From an uncultured Pseudomonadota bacterium (GTDB lineage: Bacteria > Myxococcota_A > UBA796 > SXON01): DNA of 64,000 nucleotides. A model generated the notes under the pieces. That model was not told the origin of the DNA. It saw only the letters and a program-made list of their open reading frames with translations, and did not search any database. Where the stretch lies: the NCBI GenBank assembly GCA_903900265.1, contig CAIUMM010000106.1, positions 1 through 64,000 of the forward strand, given 5' to 3'. The position numbers and the translations under genes were made by a program. Shown piece by piece: positions 8,879-17,045 of the stretch. The stretch's first letter is position 1. Each line of letters opens with the position of its first letter.

Positions 8879-10383
8879 CGCGCGCGACGGAGCATTCCCG
8901 CCGCGAACAGCGCCAACATCCACGCTCCCGACGCGTCCGGCGCGCTGGTGCACCCGCAGCCGCCGTCGACCTTCACCGCACCGGTGTCCGCGCTGACGTC
9001 CGCGTCGCTGCCGTCACAGTCCGAGTCCACGCCGTCCCCGGGCTGTCCGCCCGCGCCCGGGTAGATGTCCGCGCTGGTGTCATCGCAGTCGAGCGGGCTG
9101 TCGTAGCCGTCGCCGTCGGCGTCGTCGTCGTTGCCATCGCAGTTCTGGTCGATGTCGTCGTAGTAGATCTCATCCGCGAGCGGGTTGATCAGCGCGTCGG
9201 CGTCGTTGCAGTCGGCGCCGCCGTAGTCGTCGTTGTCATAGCCGTCGTGGTCGGCGTCGAAGTCCGAGGCACCGTCGCAGTCCGAGTCCACGCCGTCGTA
9301 GAGCACGTCGGTCGCCCCCGGGTGCACGCTGCCATCGGTGTCGTCACAGTCGTCGCCGCCGCCCGAAGCGTCGTCGAAGCCGTCGACGTCCTGATCGAAG
9401 TCAGACGCGCCGTCGCAGTCCTCATCGACGCCGTCATACCAAACCTCGGGCGCGCCCGGAAAAGCCGCGGCGGACGCGTCATCACAGTCGTCGCCGCCAC
9501 ACCAGGGCGTGTCGTGACCATCGCCGTCGCCATCGCACGCACCGCAGAGATCGGTCGCGAGCCAAGCCGCCTCGACCTCTTCCAACGTGTCGCCCTCAAG
9601 CACCACAAAAGTGACTTCGCCCTCTGCGCCGGCCTCCAGCGAGGTCGGCGGGGTGACGCGGATCGCCATCGCCGAATCCGAGACCACGCCGCCGTCGTCG
9701 GTGAGCGCCACATCGGAGTCGATCTCGTTGGACCCGCTCCACGAACCGTAATGACCGATCTCACTAAACTCAGCGTTACAGGCTCCAAATGCCAGCGTGT
9801 AGCCCGTGCTGCTCGCGGTGCTCACCACGAGGTCTTCGAGGCCATCGCCGTCGGCGTCCAGCACGTCGTTCTCGGTGGTGAAGTCGCCCGCCGCGCCGTC
9901 CGGATCGGGATCGACCTCAAAGAACAGGCGAAACCGCTGAACGGCTGCGGCGCCCGCGATGACGCGGTAGCTGACGCGCACGGCACGGCCCGTGCGCTCC
10001 CAGGCTTCGGTCTGTACGAGGCTGACGCTGCCGTCATCGTAACTGTACTGGGAGATCGCCCAATCCGCCGTAGAGAGATCCGCCTCGCCGGAGACGCTGC
10101 ACGTGGCGTAGGCGGTGTTGGAATTGGCGTACGCGACACGGTCCTCGCCGCCCGACCGATATTCAAAACCCGTGGCTTGCCACGGATACCCGGCGTAGGT
10201 CCAATCTAACCACTCGCCGTCATGCCGCGCTTGAAACCCAGCGGCGACACCTTGATCGTTCCACGTGCCTGTGGAGTCGAAGTAGATGCGCAGGTTGTCG
10301 CCCGCGACGAGCTTGTCGGCGTGCGCGGGGGGGACGACGAGGGTGAGCAGGCCGAACGAGGCGAACAGGGGGAGGAAGCGCAT
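8857..10383 (-). CDS. Secreted protein with MopE-like metal-binding repeats and MYXO-CTERM-like tail
   Basis: Signal peptide MRFLPLFASFGLLTLVVPPAHA; repeated DxDGDGxD..DCDD / VDxDCDGASDFD; C-term GGCGCTSAPDASGAWMLALFAAGMLRRARQ. Start placed at 10383, not 10569. Confidence 0.8.
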   Translation of the reverse strand: MRFLPLFASFGLLTLVVPPAHADKLVAGDNLRIYFDSTGTWNDQGVAAGFQARHDGEWLDWTYAGYPWQATGFEYRSGGEDRVAYANSNTAYATCSVSGEADLSTADWAISQYSYDDGSVSLVQTEAWERTGRAVRVSYRVIAGAAAVQRFRLFFEVDPDPDGAAGDFTTENDVLDADGDGLEDLVVSTASSTGYTLAFGACNAEFSEIGHYGSWSGSNEIDSDVALTDDGGVVSDSAMAIRVTPPTSLEAGAEGEVTFVVLEGDTLEEVEAAWLATDLCGACDGDGDGHDTPWCGGDDCDDASAAAFPGAPEVWYDGVDEDCDGASDFDQDVDGFDDASGGGDDCDDTDGSVHPGATDVLYDGVDSDCDGASDFDADHDGYDNDDYGGADCNDADALINPLADEIYYDDIDQNCDGNDDDADGDGYDSPLDCDDTSADIYPGAGGQPGDGVDSDCDGSDADVSADTGAVKVDGGCGCTSAPDASGAWMLALFAAGMLRRARQNSAIG

Positions 10384-10419
10384 GGGGGGTATTGTACGAC
10401 GTTTTGGGGCGCAGGGGGG

Positions 10420-10479
10420 AGGTGTCAGGTTGTTACCATTACACTTTCTGGAAAGTGTAATGGTAACAACCTGACACCT
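10420..10479. repeat. 60-bp palindromic REP/MITE-like element, copy 2
   Basis: aggtgtcaggttgttaccattacactttc-tg-gaaagtgtaatggtaacaacctgacacct; perfect or near-perfect inverted repeat, homologous to 4458-4519. Confidence 0.87.
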
Positions 10480-10537
10480 ACTAAAATGCAGGTATATCCG
10501 TAAGACAACCCCCGACACGACCCCGCCGGTGCGCTGT

Positions 10538-11401
10538 TCAGAGCAGCGTGCCCGCGCAGACCCCGGCAAAGAACAGCAAAGACACGTAGCCGTTCAAATC
10601 AAAAAAAGCCTTGTCGATTCTGGACAGATCACCCGGCCTCACGATCCAGTGCTCGTAGGTCAGCACCCCGGTGATCAGCACGAAGCCGAGCCAATAGCCC
10701 CAGCCCAGCGGCGCAAGCATCGGCACGCTCGCCAGCAACCCGACGGTGAGCAGGTGCAGTACACCGCTCAAGACCATCGCGCCGGTCTGGCCCAACGCCA
10801 CCGGGATGCTCCGAAGCCCCTGCGAACGGTCAAAATCCTCATCCTGCAAGCTGTAGAGGATGTCGAACCCCGCCACCCAGGTCGCGACCGCGCCCGCGAG
10901 CACCAGCGCGACCGGCGCGACCGTGCCGGTCAGCGCGATCCACACCGCGACCGGCGCCAACCCCAACGCCACGCCCAGCCAAACATGCACCAGCGCGGTG
11001 AACCGCTTGGCGTAGCTGTAGCCACACACCACCCCGAGCGCCACGGGCGAAAGATAGCCGCAAACCTGATTCAACGCGAAGGAAAGCGCCACGAACACCA
11101 CCGCGGCGGCGAGCGTGATGCCTCGCGCGGTGTTGAGCCCAATCTGCCCGCTTGGAATCTCTCGAATCGCCGTGCGCGGGTTCTTGGCGTCGAACTGCCG
11201 ATCCACAATGCGGTTGAAGCCCATCGCGCACGAGCGCGCGGCCACCATGCAGCCAACGATCAGCAACACCTGATCCCAACGCACCCCCGCCTGCTTCCCG
11301 GCGATCACCGCCGCGGACAACGCGAATGGCAGCGCGAAGATCGAGTGCGAGAACTTGATCATTCGCCCGTAAATCACCACCGACTGTTGAAGACTGCTCA
11401 T
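10538..11401 (-). CDS. UbiA-family prenyltransferase, probably MqnP by context
   Basis: MGFNRIVDRQFDAKNPRTAIREIPSGQI (NxxxDxxxD) and DILYSLQDEDFDRSQGLRSIPVALG; operon with mqn genes. Confidence 0.88.
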   Translation of the reverse strand: MSSLQQSVVIYGRMIKFSHSIFALPFALSAAVIAGKQAGVRWDQVLLIVGCMVAARSCAMGFNRIVDRQFDAKNPRTAIREIPSGQIGLNTARGITLAAAVVFVALSFALNQVCGYLSPVALGVVCGYSYAKRFTALVHVWLGVALGLAPVAVWIALTGTVAPVALVLAGAVATWVAGFDILYSLQDEDFDRSQGLRSIPVALGQTGAMVLSGVLHLLTVGLLASVPMLAPLGWGYWLGFVLITGVLTYEHWIVRPGDLSRIDKAFFDLNGYVSLLFFAGVCAGTLL

Positions 11402-12546
11402 GCGGTGCGGGCCCCCTCACCCGCGGCTTCATCCAACCAGCGTCGCGGCCAGACGGTACCGTCTAAGAGCTGCTCCAGGTCACGCGGACCTTCAACGAGC
11501 AGGTGCTCAGCGGGCGCGGACACGCCGTACACGGCACGCCCAGCAGCCGTGCCCATCCCGAGGACGACCCGCGCATCCAACGCTGGAAAAGCGTTTCTGA
11601 GCGCGGATAGTTCAGCGAGGATGTCCAGATCCGGCGACGACGCCAGCGAGTCCGTCCCGACGACGAGCCGGATGCCGCGGTCTACCATGCCCTGAACGTC
11701 GGGCACCCGCCCGCCGATCCAAAGGTTGGAACGAACACACAAGCAAATCGTAGCGTCGCGCGCCGCGATGCGGTCCAAGTCCGCAGGGCGCGTCTGTACG
11801 CAGTGCACCAACAGCGCGCCGGTGAGCTGCGTCAGCTGGTCCAGATATGCGATGGGCGACACATACGGGTACGGAAAGTCGTCGAGGTTTCGACCGAACG
11901 CGCGCAGCATCCCCGGCCAGGGCCCCTCCCCGCGCAGAAACTCTTCTTCGAAGGGGTCTTCGTCCACGTGGATCGACCACGGCGCAGGGGTCTCGTTCGG
12001 ACGGGGCGCGCTCTGGGCGGTCGCGTAGCGCTCCCTGCACGCGATGATCCAGCCCGGATGCGTAGAGTAGACCGCGTGGGGCGCGGGGATCGTGTCGGGG
12101 AGCACCGCGTGGGACGGCACGTCGATGCCGATGCGCTCGTGAAAGCACACGCCCGTCATCCCGGCGTCGCGGATAAGCTTGGCGGTCAGGCCGGTGTTGC
12201 TGATGTCGCCCACAACCGCCGTGCCGGCGGCGCGCATCGCGCGGGCGCGCACGACCGCAGGTTGCAAGAAGCGTTCGGCGTCGCTGCCAGTGTACGCCCC
12301 GCCCGCGGTCTTCAAGCCCCCCAGCCAGGGCAAAAAGCCGCGCGTCTCTGGCCGCGGCACGGCTGCGACCTCCAGATGCGTGTGCGCGTTGACCAACCCG
12401 GGGAGCACGACCCCGTCTACGTCTTCGACAGGCAACCCCGCAGGATCGGCCAGCGTGCCATCGGCGGCGATGCCCAACACGGGCGACGGGTGCGCGACCG
12501 CTCCATCCCAGTAGCACCGGGGACGGATGGCGCGAACGGCCGCCAT
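11398..12546 (-). CDS. Amidohydrolase, probable aminodeoxyfutalosine deaminase
   Basis: GLVNAHTHLEV metal motif, GTDSLASSPDLDILAEL; overlaps ubiA-like start by ATGA and sits 2 nt from the mqnA-C stop. Confidence 0.8.
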   Translation of the reverse strand: MAAVRAIRPRCYWDGAVAHPSPVLGIAADGTLADPAGLPVEDVDGVVLPGLVNAHTHLEVAAVPRPETRGFLPWLGGLKTAGGAYTGSDAERFLQPAVVRARAMRAAGTAVVGDISNTGLTAKLIRDAGMTGVCFHERIGIDVPSHAVLPDTIPAPHAVYSTHPGWIIACRERYATAQSAPRPNETPAPWSIHVDEDPFEEEFLRGEGPWPGMLRAFGRNLDDFPYPYVSPIAYLDQLTQLTGALLVHCVQTRPADLDRIAARDATICLCVRSNLWIGGRVPDVQGMVDRGIRLVVGTDSLASSPDLDILAELSALRNAFPALDARVVLGMGTAAGRAVYGVSAPAEHLLVEGPRDLEQLLDGTVWPRRWLDEAAGEGARTA

Positions 12547-12548
12547 GG

Positions 12549-14504
12549 CTACTTCGCCGGGGACGGCGCCGAAGATCCGGCAGCAACACCCGCAGTAGGG
12601 CCCATCGTGAGATGGTCGTAGCGCATGTTCCGGCGCACCGGCACGAAGCCGGCGGTGCGGATGTTGTGCTCCACGTCGTCGATGGTCATCGCCCAGGTGG
12701 AACCTGCGGCGCTGACCACGTTCTCTTCCAACATCACGCTGCCGAAGTCGTTGCAGCCCATGGTCAAGCTGGCCTGCGCGACGCCGGGGCCCTGAGTCAC
12801 CCAGCTGGCTTGCACGTTGTCGAAGTTGTCGAGCATGAGGCGGCTGACGGCGTTGGTGCGCAAATAGGCTGCGGCGGTGTTGTTCCCCGGCTGGACGTAG
12901 GTGTTGTCCGGCACAAAGGTCCAGCAGATGAACGCGGTGAAGCCTCGGTATTCGTCCTGAAGGTCGCGCAGGCGCACCAGATGCTCCATCCGATGTGCGC
13001 TGGTCTCGCCCACCCCGAACATCATCGTCGCGGACGAACGCAGCCCCTTCTGGTGGGCCATGCGCATCACCGCGAGCCACTCATCGCTGGTGCACTTGAG
13101 CGGCGCGATCTTCTTGCGGACGTCGTCGTTCAAGACCTCAGCGCCGCCGCCCGGCATGCTGTCCATGCCCGCGGCGATCAGCCGGTCCATGGTCTGCTCC
13201 ATCGTCAGCTTGGACACGCTCATGATGTGGAAGACCTCTTCGGGCGAGAGCGCGTGCAGCGCGACCGAATAATTCTTCTTGATCCATTGGAACAAGTCTT
13301 CGTAGTACTCGATCCCTAACGCGAGGTTGAGGCCCCCCTGAAGCAAGATCTCGATGCCGCCTTGCGCTTCAAGCTCGGTGACCTTCTGGTGGAGCTGATC
13401 TTTGGTGAGTGTGTAGGCTTCGGGATGGTTCTTCGGGCGATAGAACGCGCAGAACTTGCAGGCGGTGACGCAGATGTTGGTGTAGTTGATGTTCCGCGAG
13501 ATGATGTACGTCACCTCGGGCCCGGGATGCAGCGCGAGCCGGCGCAGATGCGCGGCGTTGCCGATGTCTTCGAGGCGCGCTTCGGTCTCCAGCCGTACGC
13601 CCTCTTCGAGGGTGAGCCGGCCCCCTTCTGCGCCGCGCGCCAAAAGCGAGTCGAGATCCGGCCGGCGACGAGCCGTGGCCTGCGGTCCAAACAAGCGCAC
13701 GTCCTCCCGCGCCATCAACCCCGCGCGACGCCCGAGCGCCGCGAAGCGCCGAAGGCCCATCAGCGCGCGATCGTCGAGCTCGTAGCGGATCGCTTCCGTC
13801 AGGTAGGCGCGATCGGCTTCGGGAGCGACGAGGCGCTCGGGCAGCCCGGCGATGGCCGCAGCCCGAACCCCGGCGATCGCCTGCTCCGAGAGCCCCGGGC
13901 GCCCGGCCCAAACCGCGAACACAAAGGGCAGTCCGGTCCATTCTTTCCAGACGCGCCCCAAATCGATGCGCGTGGTCAAGCGATCCGGCAGGTTCCGCGC
14001 CGCATCCCCGATGACCACCGCGCCGGTGCGCCCCTGCGCGTGGAACGCGCCGGTGCCGGCGTCTACCGGAAACACCCGCACGTCGGGACGCCCTAACGGG
14101 CCGCGAAGCAGGATCTGCGCGAGCAGCACGCTCGTACGGCTCTCGCCGTCCAGCGCGACCGAGTCCCACTCTTCGACCGGCGTCTCGCCGACGAGCAGGA
14201 CGCTCTGCACGTCGCCGTCACAGCCGATGCAGTAGCCAGGGACGATTCGGTAATCGTCGTCGTTGAACAACGCCGCGACGGGCACGAGGCCGACGTCGGC
14301 ATCCCCGGTGCGCAACAAGCGCGCCGCCTCGCTCGGGACGCAATGCAGCATCTCGAACTGAGCAGGGTCCAGATAGCGCGTGAGCGGCCACGCGTTGGTG
14401 TAGCCAACACACGCGACCTTGAAGGGAGCCGATGAGGGCGATTCAGCGGGCAACTGGGCCTCCAATCCGATTTCACTTATAATTGAAATCGCTGAAACGG
14501 CCAC
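12549..14504 (-). CDS. MqnA-MqnC fusion (chorismate dehydratase + radical SAM cyclic dehypoxanthine futalosine synthase)
   Basis: N-half VACVGYTNAWPLTRYL ... DADVGLVPVAAL (MqnA-like); C-half NINYTNICVTACKFCAFYR (CxxxCxxC), LLQGGLN, FGSVMLEENVVSAAG (MqnC-like). Confidence 0.87.
   Translation of the reverse strand: MAVSAISIISEIGLEAQLPAESPSSAPFKVACVGYTNAWPLTRYLDPAQFEMLHCVPSEAARLLRTGDADVGLVPVAALFNDDDYRIVPGYCIGCDGDVQSVLLVGETPVEEWDSVALDGESRTSVLLAQILLRGPLGRPDVRVFPVDAGTGAFHAQGRTGAVVIGDAARNLPDRLTTRIDLGRVWKEWTGLPFVFAVWAGRPGLSEQAIAGVRAAAIAGLPERLVAPEADRAYLTEAIRYELDDRALMGLRRFAALGRRAGLMAREDVRLFGPQATARRRPDLDSLLARGAEGGRLTLEEGVRLETEARLEDIGNAAHLRRLALHPGPEVTYIISRNINYTNICVTACKFCAFYRPKNHPEAYTLTKDQLHQKVTELEAQGGIEILLQGGLNLALGIEYYEDLFQWIKKNYSVALHALSPEEVFHIMSVSKLTMEQTMDRLIAAGMDSMPGGGAEVLNDDVRKKIAPLKCTSDEWLAVMRMAHQKGLRSSATMMFGVGETSAHRMEHLVRLRDLQDEYRGFTAFICWTFVPDNTYVQPGNNTAAAYLRTNAVSRLMLDNFDNVQASWVTQGPGVAQASLTMGCNDFGSVMLEENVVSAAGSTWAMTIDDVEHNIRTAGFVPVRRNMRYDHLTMGPTAGVAAGSSAPSPAK
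14468..14491. promoter_or_regulatory. AT-rich palindrome at the head of the mqn operon
   Basis: cgatttca-cttataat-tgaaatcg; 8-bp perfect arms, 8-nt centre. Confidence 0.4.
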
Positions 14505-14510
14505 CGATCG

Positions 14511-16076
14511 CTATTTCCCCGCGGGGCCCGTGCTGCTGGCCGGGTCAATGAAGCCCCAGTAGCCCTTGGCTTTCATCTGTTCAATCTGCTCAGCGGTCAT
14601 CGCGTCTCCGCCGCCGCCAGACATCGCCGCCGCGCGCTCCCCATAGGTCTGCAGCAGCTGCGTCAGCAAACGCGCGACGTCGTCGGGGTGATCGGCCGCG
14701 ACGTTGACCTGCTCGCCCGGATCCGCCTTCAGGTCGTACAGCTCGAGGAAGGTTTGCGTCGGCAGCCCACCCATTTGGCTCCCCGCGCACTGCGGTATCT
14801 GCAAGGTGGTCAGGGCATGCTGCTGCACAAAGGTACTCAGGTTGACCGCCCGATCGCTGGTGATGTCCAGCGGGTACCAATCCCGATGTGCGGTGGCGTG
14901 GTCCCGCAGGATCAGCTTGAAGTCCCCCTCCCGCCACGAGAGATGGCATTCGTCAGACAACGAGTACACCGGGCGGCTGACGTAGGGGACCTCGGCCGCG
15001 CCGCTGGTGTGCGGCAACGGCTGACCGACCATGGTGACGGCGGGCTTAGCGCCCGCATACGCGAGCAGCGTCGGCGCGACGTCGACGTGCTGCACGACGT
15101 CATCGACCACGATGCCGCTGGTCGGATTCCGCAGATCGGCGACCACCAGCGGGACGCGGATCGTGCTGTCGTAGAGCAGCCCGTGATCGACCACCGCGTG
15201 CTCAAAAAAGTCGTCGCCGTGGTCCGAGGTGACCACCACGATGGTGTTTTTGTCCAGACCGGAGCGCTCTAAGGCCGAGAGCATCTGCCCGATGCGCTCA
15301 TCGTAGAGCCCCACCATCATGTCATAATGCAGCGCAATCGCCTCTTTTGCCGAGGCCTCTCCGCCACGCGCCACGAGCGCTTCGTAGAGCCCCTGATATT
15401 GCATTCCCTTCTGCCACAGCGTCGGATCTGCGCATGGATCATCTGCGGCAAAGGTAGAAAACGCACTGGCGCGATGCAGGTCCACCTCGTGCACATAGGC
15501 GAAGAACGGCGTGGAGTGCTCGCCTTCGATGAACCGCACGACCTCTTCGGTAGGCGGCTCGGACTCTTTGCTCGGCTGACTGCTGTCTACCGCAGCCGCC
15601 GCAGCGACAAACTTGAAGGTCTTGGACAGGGCCGGCCCAAGGTCTTTGGCGATGGTGACACCCCAAAAAGAGTAGGTATCGTAGCCATAGTAGCCCAAGA
15701 TCTCGGGCAGGTCGCGCGTCCCGTTCGGGCGCCACTTCTGCCCCTTGTCGCCGATGGAGATCGGAGCCGGCAACGCACCGGTCAAGACCGCGTGCAGCGC
15801 GGGTGCCGTCCAGCCCGAGTGGGAGAACGCGTGGGTGTACTTGACGCCGCGCGCCGCCAGCGCGTCGAGGTTGGGCGTGTTCGACACCCCGTTACGAACC
15901 ACGCTCATGTGGTCCCAGGAGAACGTGTCGACGTCGATCACGAGGATGTTGGGTCGCTCCTTCATGGACGCGATCAACACCTCGGGGTTGCGCCCCGTGT
16001 GCAACATCCAAACCACCACCCCAAGCCCCAGCGCCGCAACGGCGGAAAAGACAAGCGCGGTGCGATCAGACGACAT
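14511..16076 (-). CDS. Membrane-anchored sulfatase / alkaline-phosphatase superfamily protein
   Basis: PNILVIDVDTFSWDHMSV, FSHSGWTAPALHAVLTG, VVTSDHGDDFFEH; N-terminal TM. Confidence 0.87.
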   Translation of the reverse strand: MSSDRTALVFSAVAALGLGVVVWMLHTGRNPEVLIASMKERPNILVIDVDTFSWDHMSVVRNGVSNTPNLDALAARGVKYTHAFSHSGWTAPALHAVLTGALPAPISIGDKGQKWRPNGTRDLPEILGYYGYDTYSFWGVTIAKDLGPALSKTFKFVAAAAAVDSSQPSKESEPPTEEVVRFIEGEHSTPFFAYVHEVDLHRASAFSTFAADDPCADPTLWQKGMQYQGLYEALVARGGEASAKEAIALHYDMMVGLYDERIGQMLSALERSGLDKNTIVVVTSDHGDDFFEHAVVDHGLLYDSTIRVPLVVADLRNPTSGIVVDDVVQHVDVAPTLLAYAGAKPAVTMVGQPLPHTSGAAEVPYVSRPVYSLSDECHLSWREGDFKLILRDHATAHRDWYPLDITSDRAVNLSTFVQQHALTTLQIPQCAGSQMGGLPTQTFLELYDLKADPGEQVNVAADHPDDVARLLTQLLQTYGERAAAMSGGGGDAMTAEQIEQMKAKGYWGFIDPASSTGPAGK

Positions 16077-16088
16077 GAAAGAGCCCTA

Positions 16089-17045
16089 TCACAACCAGAT
16101 CTTGCAAACCAGCCGGAGCGAGCAGGCTTCGCAGGACGTCGATTTTTGCCCTGTACACCCCGAGGAAATGCCAAGATGAGCGAGCGCAAAGTCGAAGCGT
16201 GTTGGGTCCTCCGGCGCGTACCCCCGCAGTCGGTCGGTGATCTCGACTGCGGTCTTCCAATCCGCCGTTTTTCGAGCGGTCAGCCCGGTGAGCTGCGCGA
16301 TGCGCAGCACGTGCGTGTCCACCGGCATCGTCAACGTTGCAGGTGCAAGCTGGGTCCACACCCCGAGATCCGGAGCGCCGGGACGCACCATCCAGCGCAG
16401 GAACATACACCACCGCTTGCACGCGGATCCTCCCGACGGTGTCGCGAACCACGTCGCAAAATGCGGCCCCCCCGCGGCCAACGGCGCCAGCGCGCGCAGC
16501 CGGGAGATCCCGGCTTCGAGGGTGGTGAACGCCGCAGCGAGGCCCTCCGCAGCCTGCAAGCGCGCCAAAGCAACGCCAAGCGCTACAAAGTCACGCCGTG
16601 AAAACCACCGATAAACAAGGGGATCACCGGAGTCCCGCTGACCTGATGCGCAGCCCTTGCACCAGACCGCAGGCCCGCCGACCGCGTCCATCTCCGCGAA
16701 CAAGCGCTCGAGCACCGGACCAAAAAGGTCGACGCGGCCAAAAGCCAGTTGAGAGGCGTAGACCGCCGCGATCTCAACGTCTGCGAGGCGCTCGGCTGCG
16801 GCGGTCCCATCCGGCGCGGCACGCATCGCGTAGCGCTTCGGGAACCGCAGCGGGTCCCGATCGACGCGCGCGCTCAGGTCCGCAGATGCACGCACGAACG
16901 CAGCCTCCAACGCCTGATGCAACGCCCCGCCTCGCGCGGTCCGCGGGGGTGCAGCGCTACTGCGGGGCAAGGGTCGTCCCCTCCACGCGGTAGACCGTCG
17001 CGGTCTCCAACGGGCCGCCAGCCACGCCGAACGGCAGCACCCCAA
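16089..17045 (-). CDS. DUF2400 / TIGR02757 family protein (start uncertain)
   Basis: RDPLRFPKRY, WCKGCASG, KRWCMFLRWMVRPGAPDLGVW, PVDTHVLRIAQLTGLTARKTADWKTAVEIT. Confidence 0.82.
   Translation of the reverse strand: MGCCRSAWLAARWRPRRSTAWRGRPLPRSSAAPPRTARGGALHQALEAAFVRASADLSARVDRDPLRFPKRYAMRAAPDGTAAAERLADVEIAAVYASQLAFGRVDLFGPVLERLFAEMDAVGGPAVWCKGCASGQRDSGDPLVYRWFSRRDFVALGVALARLQAAEGLAAAFTTLEAGISRLRALAPLAAGGPHFATWFATPSGGSACKRWCMFLRWMVRPGAPDLGVWTQLAPATLTMPVDTHVLRIAQLTGLTARKTADWKTAVEITDRLRGYAPEDPTRFDFALAHLGISSGCTGQKSTSCEACSLRLVCKIWL

Noticed and set aside
10384-10569. N-terminal extension of the 570-aa minus ORF
   Set aside because: It reads through the palindromic repeat; a proper signal peptide starts at 10383.
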